From Oscillospiraceae bacterium (GTDB lineage Bacteria; Bacillota; Clostridia; Oscillospirales; Ruminococcaceae): a stretch of 64,000 nt of DNA. Below are positions 1 through 7,418 of this stretch, one piece after another. The notes below the pieces were generated by a model. The model was not told the DNA's origin. It saw nothing but the letters and a program-made list of their open reading frames with translations, and made no database searches. Made by a program: the position numbers and the translations under genes. Where the stretch lies: contig JAAVIC010000027.1 in assembly GCA_014799385.1 (NCBI GenBank), positions 62,001 to 126,000 on the forward strand. The letters run 5' to 3'. Numbering within the stretch: position 1 is the first letter of the stretch; every line of letters starts with the position of its first letter.

Positions 1-272
1 CGAATGAGTGGGGCTTTGGCGAGGAAATGATTATGCTCGCTTACGAGAAAACCGTGAATCAGATTAACGAATGGAAGCCCGAATACGCAAATAAGATCCT
101 CGAAAGCTGGAACGCGGAGGGCTTGCGCACCCCCGAGGCGGTAGAAAAATCGGAAACCGCATATCGTCAATCGATGAGCAAAAAACAATCTGCCGAGTCA
201 AGCGGCAAATCCTCGTTTAATGTTGACAGCGTTATGTCGGAGCTTAAAAATCGTTATAAAAACGGGACTTGA
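1..272 (+). CDS. DnaD/DnaB_2-domain replication initiation protein, C-terminal part (5' truncated by window edge)
   Basis: The frame is open from base 3 to the TGA at 270-272, so the gene enters from outside the window. The visible 89 residues contain a W/G/F-E-[LM]-I-x-x-A-Y stretch followed by I-L-x-x-W and a 'gi.T.e.a' turn, the hallmark of the DnaD C-terminal (DnaB_2) domain, and then a polar Ser/Lys-rich tail. DnaD proteins help load the replicative helicase at origins and restart sites. The next gene, 8 bp downstream, is a DnaC/DnaI-type helicase loader, which supports a replication-initiation operon. The N-terminal winged helix expected for the family lies outside the window and cannot be judged. 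Confidence 0.72.
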   Translation, partial: NEWGFGEEMIMLAYEKTVNQINEWKPEYANKILESWNAEGLRTPEAVEKSETAYRQSMSKKQSAESSGKSSFNVDSVMSELKNRYKNGT

Positions 273-280
273 GGTAAAAT

Positions 281-1276
281 ATGGGATTGGACAAAAGGTT
301 TTTTCAATTGGCGCAGGAGCGCCTTGCTCAGCGCCGCTCGGACAACCGAGCGCTTGAGATAAAACGCCGCGAGGAGATTTTCGCTAAACTGCCGCAATAT
401 TCCCGGCTTGCGGACGAGCTTTCGGGAACGATGGCTGAGGTCGCGAGGATTCTGGCGGCAAGAGACCCCGATGCGGAATCCAAGGTCAAGGCGCAATTGG
501 ACAAAAATGTCAATATCCAGCGGCAAATGGACGAGGCTCTCACACAGGGCGGCTATCCGTTGGACTATTTAGACCGCATATACACCTGTCCGAAATGTCA
601 CGATAAAGGCTCGGTAGACGGCGAATGGTGCGGGTGCTTTCGGAAGATACTCACGGGAATCGCCGCAGAAGATCTTAACGCGCGTTCACCGCTGCGGTTA
701 AGCTCGTTCGAGAGCTTTGAAATCGATGCTTATCCCGATGAAGTGGACAAGGAGTTTGGAGTCAGCAAGCGCGAAATTATGAAACAAAACTTCACCGACT
801 GCGTGAAATTCTCCGAGGAGTTCAACGGGCGAGGCTACGGGCTTTTTATGATTGGCGGCACGGGGCTTGGAAAAACGCACCTGTCGCTTGCTATCGCAAA
901 TACCCTCATCAAGCGCGGATTCAGCGTGATTTACGGCTCAACCCCGGAGCTGCTGCGAAAACTCCAGAAAGAACAGTTCTCACGCGGCGAAAAAAGCGAT
1001 GATACAATGATGCTGCTTACCGACTGCGATTTGCTGATTCTTGATGATTTGGGAGCCGAAAGCTCCTCGGAGTACACCGCTTCCTTGTTATATGAGGTTA
1101 TAAACGCACGGCAGAGCCGTTCGATTCCGATGATTGTCAATACCAATCTCGATGAAAACGGTTTGAAACAGCGGTATCAAGACAGACTATGGTCAAGATT
1201 ATTCAGTATGAAGGTGCTGTTTTTCCGCGGAAACGACAATCGGCTCGGTTTGGCGATCAACAGTACAAGAAAATAA
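281..1276 (+). CDS. dnaC: DnaC/DnaI-type replicative helicase loader (AAA+ ATPase)
   Basis: The 331-residue protein has a helical N-terminal part, a four-cysteine zinc site (C103, C106, C117, C119) and a C-terminal AAA+ domain. The Walker A is GGTGLGKTH (192-200) and the Walker B is LLILDD (251-256), followed by GAE. This order (helical N domain, zinc ribbon, IstB/DnaC-like ATPase) is that of Firmicutes DnaI/DnaC helicase loaders, which place the DnaB-type ring helicase on single-stranded DNA. A GAGGT Shine-Dalgarno precedes the ATG. It follows the DnaD-like gene by 8 bp and precedes the phosphofructokinase gene by 15 bp. An IstB transposon helper is the main alternative, but the zinc site and DnaD neighbour argue against that. 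Confidence 0.85.
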   Translation: MGLDKRFFQLAQERLAQRRSDNRALEIKRREEIFAKLPQYSRLADELSGTMAEVARILAARDPDAESKVKAQLDKNVNIQRQMDEALTQGGYPLDYLDRIYTCPKCHDKGSVDGEWCGCFRKILTGIAAEDLNARSPLRLSSFESFEIDAYPDEVDKEFGVSKREIMKQNFTDCVKFSEEFNGRGYGLFMIGGTGLGKTHLSLAIANTLIKRGFSVIYGSTPELLRKLQKEQFSRGEKSDDTMMLLTDCDLLILDDLGAESSSEYTASLLYEVINARQSRSIPMIVNTNLDENGLKQRYQDRLWSRLFSMKVLFFRGNDNRLGLAINSTRK

Positions 1277-1291
1277 ACGGGAGGTAATATT

Positions 1292-2377
1292 ATGGGAAAA
1301 CTCAGAATCGGCATTCTTACAAGCGGCGGCGACTGCCCCGGACTTAATGCGACTATTCGCGGTGTTGCCAAAGCAACCTATGAGCAATTCGGCGAGGACA
1401 AGGTTGAAATTGTCGGGATTCACGATGGATACCACGGCTTGATACACGGCGATTACAAGGAGATGTCGCCCTCGGATTTTTCGGGAATCCTCACCACGGG
1501 AGGCACTATCCTCGGAACAAAGCGCACACCGTACAAGATGATGCAGATTATTGAAGATGACAAGGTTGACAAGGTCAAGGAGATGAAGCAGACCTACCGC
1601 AATCTCAAACTGGATTGTCTTTTCACCTTGGGCGGAAACGGAACGCACAAAACCGCAAATATGCTCTCCGAGGAGGGCTTGAACGTTATTGGTCTGCCGA
1701 AAACCATCGACAACGATATTTTCGGCACGGACGTAACGTTCGGATTTCATACCGCAGTTGACATCGGAACGGAAGTCATCGACCGAATCCATACTACCGC
1801 CAACTCCCACAGCCGAATCATGGTAATCGAGATTATGGGAAACAAAGCGGGCTGGCTGACGCTGTACAGCGGCGTTGCGGGCGGCGCGGACATTATCCTC
1901 ATTCCCGAAATTCCGTATAACATTGAAAAGGTCGCGAAGGCTTGCCAAAGACGCGCAGACGCTGGCAAGGCGTTCTCTATCATAGCGGTCGCGGAGGGCG
2001 CGTTCGACAACGAGGAGGCAAAGCTCAAGAAAAAGGAACGTGCCAAGGCTCGCGCGGAGCGCGGCGAAACCACCGCGACAGCGCGAATCGCCAAGGAGGT
2101 CGAGTCAAGAACCGGACTTGAAACCCGAACCGTTGTTCCCGGACACGTTCTGCGCGGCGGCTCTCCCTCGGCATATGACCGAGTTCTCGCGACGCAGTTC
2201 GGTGCTCATGCGGCGCACCTGTTAAAGCTCGAAAAGTTCGGATATACGGTGGCAATGGTAGATGGCAAAGTAACAGAGAACAAGCTCGTTGATGTTGCAA
2301 TGAAAACCAAGTTCGTCACCGAGGACTGCGACATCGTTAAAACTGCACGGGACATCGGAATCTCGTTCGGTGATTAA
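1292..2377 (+). CDS. pfkA: 6-phosphofructokinase (PfkA superfamily)
   Basis: A 361-residue phosphofructokinase of the PfkA/PFP superfamily, phosphorylating fructose 6-phosphate in glycolysis. It starts with the phosphate-binding LTSGGDCPGLN motif and carries GGNGT (nucleotide or pyrophosphate selecting loop) and PKTIDND (catalytic aspartate) signatures. The loop has Gly at the position where PPi enzymes usually have Asp, while PKTIDND has Lys where classic bacterial ATP enzymes have Gly. Such mixed enzymes are usually ATP-dependent, but donor choice cannot be settled from sequence alone. The gene has a GGGAGGT ribosome-binding site and ends at a strong terminator, so it is probably the last gene of the dnaD-dnaC-pfk transcript. 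Confidence 0.88.
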   Translation: MGKLRIGILTSGGDCPGLNATIRGVAKATYEQFGEDKVEIVGIHDGYHGLIHGDYKEMSPSDFSGILTTGGTILGTKRTPYKMMQIIEDDKVDKVKEMKQTYRNLKLDCLFTLGGNGTHKTANMLSEEGLNVIGLPKTIDNDIFGTDVTFGFHTAVDIGTEVIDRIHTTANSHSRIMVIEIMGNKAGWLTLYSGVAGGADIILIPEIPYNIEKVAKACQRRADAGKAFSIIAVAEGAFDNEEAKLKKKERAKARAERGETTATARIAKEVESRTGLETRTVVPGHVLRGGSPSAYDRVLATQFGAHAAHLLKLEKFGYTVAMVDGKVTENKLVDVAMKTKFVTEDCDIVKTARDIGISFGD

Positions 2378-2386
2378 TACAACAAA

Positions 2387-2416
2387 CCCCCGAATAAAAA
2401 ATTCGGGGGGTTTTAA
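2387..2416 (+). terminator. Intrinsic terminator after phosphofructokinase gene
   Basis: A 9-bp perfect stem (CCCCCGAAT / ATTCGGGGG) with an A5 loop is followed by GTTTTAATT. It lies 10 bp after the pfk stop codon. Confidence 0.9.
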
Positions 2417-2501
2417 TTCGCATAGGAGTCTGTTAGATATTTCAACCTTGATTGCAACATTTTATTCACCTTGATGTGTTGCCTTACACATACTGCCTAC
2501 C

Positions 2502-3347
2502 TTACTGTGCATATTTCTCATAGGTCTGGCGATCGAGATTTGCGTATTCTAACGCTTTCTCAATATTCAAGCCATCTTTAAGCATATTTTTCACTGTCTC
2601 AATCTTGCCTTCGATTTTGCCTTCGATCTTGCCCTCAATTTTACCTTCGAGCCTGCCCTCAATTTTGCCTTTCTCCTCACGCTCTTTGCCGTAATCGTCA
2701 ACCGCTTTACACATACCGCCTACCTCCTCGTTTTGATATTTGTGAATGTTCACCCGGCGCGATAACGCGCCGAAGCAGTTGTTTTTCGGATTGCTGTCTG
2801 CGAGATACTGCATCAGCTCCGACAAAAACGTTCCGTCATTGACTTTCGTGTTAAAATAATGGATGTGAACACCGCTGTCATATTCGTGTTCTGTTCCTTT
2901 GACATATTGTACGACCTCGTAATGCACTTTATTTAACTCAAACGGGTCGAAATCCGAGATAAATATCATATACAGCTCGGGAAGTTCCGAATAGTCCTTG
3001 CCCTTTTCCAGATACGACCAGTCGATTGCCGTATGATAATAACGTATTCTGCGCTCGTGATTATTTTTATCGCCGACCTGAACCTCGACATCGTAAATAT
3101 TATGTTCCTCGTCCTCAACAAGCGCATCCAGAACTATCGAATGACTTTCCGCATTACGAATGGAGTACTGCGTCTTGTTCTCGATAATTTTTATCGGTTT
3201 GCCCATTAGCTGCGTCAACAAGTATTCAGCCGCGTCGTTATGCTCCATGACCACCGCAAAAAACACATCGTCCATAAGGTTGAACTGTGCAACCAATGCC
3301 TTTTGCTGTTCAAATGTGCCGACAAGGTCCTCGTGTCTGATAACCAA
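2502..3347 (-). CDS. Rpn/PDDEXK_12 family nuclease-like protein ('PD-(D/E)XK nuclease family transposase')
   Basis: About 281 residues of the Rpn/T4-like 'recombination-promoting nuclease' family. The PD-(D/E)XK core is visible as D74, then E88-V-Q90 in the stretch reading VLDALVEDE and DVEVQVGD. The C-terminal part is low-complexity, with four consecutive repeats of an EGKI-type unit that reflect tandem 12-bp DNA repeats around 2600-2670. The start was set to the TTG at 3347 because the upstream in-frame ATG at 3377 lies upstream of the -10 of a perfect sigma-A promoter, and AGAGGTGGG sits just before the TTG. Members of this family are often called transposases but lack a transposase fold. 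They are DNA endonucleases linked to mobile DNA or phage defence. No inverted repeats flank it. Confidence 0.78.
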   Translation of the reverse strand: MVIRHEDLVGTFEQQKALVAQFNLMDDVFFAVVMEHNDAAEYLLTQLMGKPIKIIENKTQYSIRNAESHSIVLDALVEDEEHNIYDVEVQVGDKNNHERRIRYYHTAIDWSYLEKGKDYSELPELYMIFISDFDPFELNKVHYEVVQYVKGTEHEYDSGVHIHYFNTKVNDGTFLSELMQYLADSNPKNNCFGALSRRVNIHKYQNEEVGGMCKAVDDYGKEREEKGKIEGRLEGKIEGKIEGKIEGKIETVKNMLKDGLNIEKALEYANLDRQTYEKYAQ

Positions 3348-3367
3348 TCTTCCCACCTCTTGGTTAC

Positions 3368-3396
3368 AGTATATCATATTTTCGATAATTTGTCAA
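3368..3396 (-). promoter_or_regulatory. Sigma-A promoter of the Rpn-family gene
   Basis: Reading on the minus strand, TTGACA (3391-3396), a 17-bp spacer and TATACT (3368-3373). Transcription would start near 3361, leaving only a 13-15 nt leader before the TTG start. This rules out the upstream ATG at 3377. Confidence 0.85.
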
Positions 3397-3430
3397 GTAA
3401 AATCATCGAGCAAACCGGATTATTAAACGG

Positions 3431-3946
3431 TTATTTTATGAGGAATTCGATTACCATATTCTCCGCAAGGCTTGCCGGAACATCGATCAGCCGTTGATTT
3501 TCGCTCCCGCGAAACGGCAGAGAGAGCGTTCTCCGCTCAAGAATAAACCGCCCGTCCACCAACACATCGAGTATCGAAAGCAACTTTCCGACATACTCCT
3601 CACTTTCGGCTCTCTTCCAAAGCTCCCTCCACGTCCAACCGCTGTAACACCACAGATTATAGCCGCGCTCCTTAAACATCTTGCCGAGATGATACAGAGG
3701 CTCAGGCTGACTGAACGGCTCTCCGCCCGAAAACGTCACTCCCGCAATTAATGGGTCTTCGATACACTCCGCAAAAAGCTCCCCAATCGGAACCGTTCTC
3801 CCGGCGTTGAAATCGTGTGTCTGCGGATTGTGACAGCCGGGGCAGTTATGCGGACAGCCCTGAACAAATACCGTGTATCTCATTCCCGGACCGTCCACAA
3901 TGGATTCCAAAACCGTTCCGGCAATACGCAAATCCAATGTCAACAT
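3431..3946 (-). CDS. nrdG: Anaerobic ribonucleotide reductase activating protein (radical SAM activase)
   Basis: This 171-residue radical SAM protein has the CxxxCxxC 4Fe-4S motif (C31, C35, C38) and a TFSGGEP SAM-binding motif (71-77), both typical of NrdG. NrdG uses S-adenosylmethionine to generate the glycyl radical on NrdD under anaerobic conditions. The gene starts 12 bp after the nrdD stop with a GGGGATTATC Shine-Dalgarno-like stretch, so the two are cotranscribed. The length is normal for the family. An odd point is that the partner NrdD appears to lack the usual glycyl radical motif. Confidence 0.93.
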   Translation of the reverse strand: MLTLDLRIAGTVLESIVDGPGMRYTVFVQGCPHNCPGCHNPQTHDFNAGRTVPIGELFAECIEDPLIAGVTFSGGEPFSQPEPLYHLGKMFKERGYNLWCYSGWTWRELWKRAESEEYVGKLLSILDVLVDGRFILERRTLSLPFRGSENQRLIDVPASLAENMVIEFLIK

Positions 3947-3958
3947 ACGATAATCCCC

Positions 3959-6223
3959 TTACTCGCCCGCTTTGACAAACATTTTCGGACGTTCGATTCT
4001 ATCAAACACAATTTCGCTGTCATGACGGTGGCATTTGGGGCATTCATCATCAATAATTCCCGTAAATCCGCAGCATGGATCGCGGTCAATGGGGTGATTT
4101 ATCGCGCCATAGCCGATTCCCTGCTCTTTCATATAGCGAACTATCTGCTCGAACGCGTCAAGATTCTTCAACGGGTCGCCGTCCAACTCTATATAACTGA
4201 TGTGCCCCGCATTGGTAAGAGCATGATACGGCGCTTCGATGTGGATTTTCTTGAACGCGCTGATGTTATAATACACGGGAACATGGAAAGAATTGGTATA
4301 ATAATCCTTGTCGGTGATTCCGGGAATTTCGCCGTAGTGCTTCTTGTCGATATTTATAAACCGCCCTGAAAGTCCCTCGGCTGGGGTCGCAAGCAAACTG
4401 AAATTCAGTCCCGTCTTTTTGCTCTTAGCGTCTACCTTTTCGCGCATATGGGTGATGATTTCCAGACCGAGCTTCTGCGCCTCCTCGCTTTCGCCATGAT
4501 GAACGCCGATAAGTGACATCAAGCACTCCGCAAGACCGATAAATCCAACGGACAACGTGCCGTGCTTAAGAATCTCGTCAATGTTGTCATTTTCATCCAG
4601 TTTCTCGGAATCGATCCAAACCCCCTGCCCCATCAAGAACGGGAAGTTTTTGACACGCTTTGAACACTGAATCTTAAACCGCTGCAAAAGCTGCTCGAAC
4701 ACCAATTCCATCATTGCGTCCAAATCACGATAGAACTTATCAATGTCCTTGTGAGCCTCAATTCCCAGACGCGGGAGATTAATCGTAGTAAAGCTCAGAT
4801 TTCCGCGCCCCGTAACGATCTCACGCGATGGATCGTAAATATTGCCGATAACGCGTGTGCGGCAGCCCATATAGGCTATTTCGGTGTTATAGTCGCCCTC
4901 TTTGTAATATTGCAGATTGAACGGCGCGTCTATAAAGCTGAAGTTCGGGAACATTCTCTTAGCGGAAACGCGGATTGCCAACTTGAACAAATCATAATTC
5001 GGGTCGCCCTCGTTGTAATTTACTCCCTCTTTTACCTTAAAGATGTGAATCGGGAAAATCGGTGTTTCGCCGTTGCCTAAGCCGCTTTCGGTGGCGAGCA
5101 TTACGTTTCGTGTAACCATTCTGCCCTCGGGAGAGGTGTCCGTGCCGTAATTTATTGATGAGAACGGATTCTGCGCGCCCGCACGGGAGTTCATCGTGTT
5201 GAGATTGTGAATCAGCGCCTCCATTGCCTGATATGTTGCGCGGTCGGTTTCAATCTCCGCGAGTTTCTCCGCTTCGTCCTGAAGCACGGTAAACTTGTCG
5301 CCGAATTTAGGCGCGAGAAGCTCCCACTCACGGGACTTATAGTCATCATTATTATTCAGCGAGGGGAACAATCCCTCATCCGCCAGTTTCCCCTCAACCT
5401 CTTTCAGCGTTGCCAATGTCTCGTGATAGTCAATATTTTCATAAGAATACAGAATTGCTTTTGCCAGATTCTGGATATACATACGCCGGAAAGTCTTTTT
5501 TACACCCTCTGCCATCGCGTAGTCGAAATTCGGCACCGACTGTCCGCCGTGCTGGTCGTTCTGGTTGGACTGAATGGCAATGCACGCAAGCGCTGCATAG
5601 CTTGCAATGTCGTTCGGCTCACGCAGAAATCCGTGCCCGGTGGAGAATCCGCCGTGGAACAGCTTAAGCAAGTCAATCTGGCAACAGGTGGTTGTAAGCG
5701 TGAGAAAATCCAAATCGTGGATATGAATATCGCCATTTATATGAGCGTTAGAGAATGCCGGGTCAAGCACATACATCTCATTGAACTGCTTTGCGCCCTC
5801 ACTGCCGTATTTCAGCATAGTTCCCATAGCGGTGTCGCCGTCTATATTCGCGTTTTCACGCTTGATGTCGCTATCCGCGGCGGGCATAAACGTCAAATCC
5901 TCGTAAGTTTTCATCAGCGTGGAATTCATCTCGCGGACGCGTGTGCGCTCCGCGCGATAGAGAATATACGCTTTGGCGGTCTTGGTGTGTCCCTCCTCGA
6001 TCAGGACGCGCTCCGCCATATCCTGAACCTCCTCAACGGACGGATTTCTGCCGATAATCGTTTCGGAAAGCTCCTGACAAACCAAATCCGCAAGCCGAAG
6101 CGACTCGTTGTAGTCCTTTCCGCCCACAGACTGCGCCGCCCTGAAGATTGCGTGCGCAATTTTCTCGATATTAAAAGGCACTTGTCTGCCGTCACGCTTT
6201 TTGATCATTGTTATCATTGCCAT
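3959..6223 (-). CDS. nrdD: Anaerobic (class III) ribonucleoside-triphosphate reductase, with unusual short C-terminus
   Basis: A 754-residue protein starting at the ATG at 6223 (AAAGGAGC nine bases upstream). An N-terminal ATP-cone (about residues 1-95) gives allosteric control. The core carries MNSRAGAQNPF, the catalytic-cysteine region YMGCRTRV and GRGNLSFTTINLPR, as expected for class III enzymes that reduce nucleotides in anaerobes. Near the end are four cysteines of the zinc site (C717, C718, C728, C731). Family members normally continue with an RxxGYL glycyl radical motif and a tail ending near RVKH. Here the protein stops 23 residues after the last zinc cysteine without any such motif. 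This may be a true truncation, a sequencing error or a variant (see findings). It is followed by nrdG. Confidence 0.9.
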   Translation of the reverse strand: MAMITMIKKRDGRQVPFNIEKIAHAIFRAAQSVGGKDYNESLRLADLVCQELSETIIGRNPSVEEVQDMAERVLIEEGHTKTAKAYILYRAERTRVREMNSTLMKTYEDLTFMPAADSDIKRENANIDGDTAMGTMLKYGSEGAKQFNEMYVLDPAFSNAHINGDIHIHDLDFLTLTTTCCQIDLLKLFHGGFSTGHGFLREPNDIASYAALACIAIQSNQNDQHGGQSVPNFDYAMAEGVKKTFRRMYIQNLAKAILYSYENIDYHETLATLKEVEGKLADEGLFPSLNNNDDYKSREWELLAPKFGDKFTVLQDEAEKLAEIETDRATYQAMEALIHNLNTMNSRAGAQNPFSSINYGTDTSPEGRMVTRNVMLATESGLGNGETPIFPIHIFKVKEGVNYNEGDPNYDLFKLAIRVSAKRMFPNFSFIDAPFNLQYYKEGDYNTEIAYMGCRTRVIGNIYDPSREIVTGRGNLSFTTINLPRLGIEAHKDIDKFYRDLDAMMELVFEQLLQRFKIQCSKRVKNFPFLMGQGVWIDSEKLDENDNIDEILKHGTLSVGFIGLAECLMSLIGVHHGESEEAQKLGLEIITHMREKVDAKSKKTGLNFSLLATPAEGLSGRFINIDKKHYGEIPGITDKDYYTNSFHVPVYYNISAFKKIHIEAPYHALTNAGHISYIELDGDPLKNLDAFEQIVRYMKEQGIGYGAINHPIDRDPCCGFTGIIDDECPKCHRHDSEIVFDRIERPKMFVKAGE

Positions 6224-6241
6224 TTTTTGACTGCTCCTTTG

Positions 6242-6257
6242 CACAATATGTTGTATA
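6242..6257 (-). promoter_or_regulatory. Possible NrdR box in nrdD leader
   Basis: The sequence CACAATATGTTGTATA resembles the NrdR operator (ACA..ATAT..TGT) and lies between the nrdD -10 and start codon. A weaker partner overlaps the -10 about 31 bp upstream, the usual centre-to-centre spacing for paired NrdR boxes. The match was judged by eye only. Confidence 0.4.
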
Positions 6258-6276
6258 GAAATTAACGTACTCTTTC

Positions 6277-6305
6277 ATTATACAGTATTTTTCCTCTCTT
6301 GTCAA
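6277..6305 (-). promoter_or_regulatory. Sigma-A promoter of nrdD-nrdG
   Basis: On the minus strand, TTGACA (6300-6305), a 17-bp spacer and TATAAT (6277-6282), an exact consensus pair, 54 bp upstream of the nrdD start. Confidence 0.92.
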
Positions 6306-6364
6306 TAGAAAACGAAAAAAATTTTCGAGATTTTTTCGATTCAGCATTTCTACAAAACGCAAAA

Positions 6365-6390
6365 GCTCCCCGTTTCAAACGGGGAGCGAG
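6365..6390 (-). terminator. Intrinsic terminator of the SGNH/DUF4358 operon
   Basis: A stem GCTCCCCG / CGGGGAGC with a TTTCAAA loop (further A-T pairing possible) is followed on the minus strand by TTTTGCGTTTTG. It ends the operon that comes from 9328. Confidence 0.8.
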
Positions 6391-6399
6391 ATTTCATTT

Positions 6400-6774
6400 T
6401 TACGCGGGAGCTGAAAAATTCCCGGATTTATTCATAATATCAATGACGAGGATAGCGGTAAGCGCGACATTGAACACGTTGCTTATGGCAACATACGTCA
6501 CCGAAGAACGCTTGTGCCGTGTCTTCAGGAAGCCGCTGTTGATACCGATCCACCCCGCCGAAACCGCAACAGCGATAACCATCGTCAATATTCCGCCGAA
6601 TGGCGTGACATCGACTTTCATTATCCGCATAACCACATATTCAAGCACGATATATGTCAGCGGAACTACTATCAACGGAAGCGTTGCAACCGCCCAATCC
6701 TTATGATGTGTTCGGAGGAAAATCATCACGACCAACAAAAAAATGGCTAATATTGCCGCACATTCAATCGCCAT
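6400..6774 (-). CDS. Small membrane protein of unknown function, four predicted TM segments
   Basis: The 124-residue hydrophobic protein starts at the ATG at 6774 (AAAAGGAG upstream). Four hydrophobic segments are visible at about residues 1-20, 30-50, 58-78 and 95-115, joined by short polar loops with HHKD and KTRHKRSS. I do not recognise a family. It lies 21 bp downstream of the DUF4358 lipoprotein gene and just before the terminator at 6365, so it is the last gene of that envelope operon. A membrane role is inferred from hydrophobicity only. Confidence 0.7.
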   Translation of the reverse strand: MAIECAAILAIFLLVVMIFLRTHHKDWAVATLPLIVVPLTYIVLEYVVMRIMKVDVTPFGGILTMVIAVAVSAGWIGINSGFLKTRHKRSSVTYVAISNVFNVALTAILVIDIMNKSGNFSAPA

Positions 6775-6795
6775 ATTGTTCTCTCCTTTTTGCAA

Positions 6796-7371
6796 TCAAC
6801 CGAGAATGTCTTTCGCTTTGTTGTTGTCCGCGCAAATCGCGTAGGTTACGGTTGTTCCGTTTATGTTGACAAAAGCGTCATCCAGCTTGTAAAGCTCATT
6901 GGCAGCGATCGGATAATCCTCATAGGTCTTTTTCTGGGCTTCAACGCGATTTTCCAGACACTCTTTAATTCTTGATGCCGCGTCCTCACTTTGTGCTACA
7001 AAAATACCAAACTCATCGGGCATTGCTCCAGAGCCGCAGATATATGCCGAATACTCCGCAACATCGTCCATAGTGAAGCCGTAATAAACCTCGAGATTAT
7101 CCTCCTTAACCGCTACCATTGATGGGAACTCAACCTCGTTCATAAGTTGCTCGGTTTGGCTGCTAATATCGTAGAATATGACGTTACTGGAAATATCACT
7201 GTTTGAAGCAACTTCCCAGCTGTTTTCGGAATCAGTGCTTTCCGGTTTTGAAGCAGTACTGCCGTTCCATGAGGCGGGATTACTTCCGCCGTTTGAGGAC
7301 TGATTGTCCCCGCAGCCCGCCAGCATAACGCAGCTCAACGCTGCCGCGATAATTAAAGTAGGTTTTTTCAT
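6796..7371 (-). CDS. DUF4358-like lipoprotein
   Basis: A 191-residue lipoprotein with signal peptide and lipobox LAGC (C20), a Ser/Asn-rich linker to about residue 60, then a domain matching DUF4358. That domain contains 'EVYYGFTMDDVAEYSAYICGSG', an E-F-G-I-F-V-A segment, then an amphipathic helix with Y-P-I-A and a final beta hairpin. DUF4358 proteins are exported lipoproteins of Clostridia with no assigned function. The signal peptide is nearly identical to that of the neighbouring SGNH lipoprotein at 7419-8318, although the mature proteins are unrelated. It sits in one operon with two SGNH hydrolases, which suggests a cell-envelope role. Confidence 0.8.
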   Translation of the reverse strand: MKKPTLIIAAALSCVMLAGCGDNQSSNGGSNPASWNGSTASKPESTDSENSWEVASNSDISSNVIFYDISSQTEQLMNEVEFPSMVAVKEDNLEVYYGFTMDDVAEYSAYICGSGAMPDEFGIFVAQSEDAASRIKECLENRVEAQKKTYEDYPIAANELYKLDDAFVNINGTTVTYAICADNNKAKDILG

Positions 7372-7418
7372 AATTTCTCCTTTTCTTTGAAGTCCGCATA
7401 AATCTCTGTACGGACATA

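Noticed and set aside
2600-2670. Short tandem repeats considered as a CRISPR-like array
   Set aside because: They are 12-bp in-frame repeats encoding EGKI units, without spacers.
2502-3347. Rpn-family gene as a complete insertion sequence
   Set aside because: No terminal inverted repeats or target duplication are visible, and it has an ordinary promoter.
3900-3990. Possible GRVRGLSY glycyl-radical-like motif in another frame after nrdD
   Set aside because: It is produced by the nrdG ribosome site and start read out of frame, and lacks the conserved GYL and tail.
5207-6265. 352-codon plus-strand open frame opposite nrdD
   Set aside because: It is antisense to a strongly conserved nrdD and shows no domain or ribosome-binding site.
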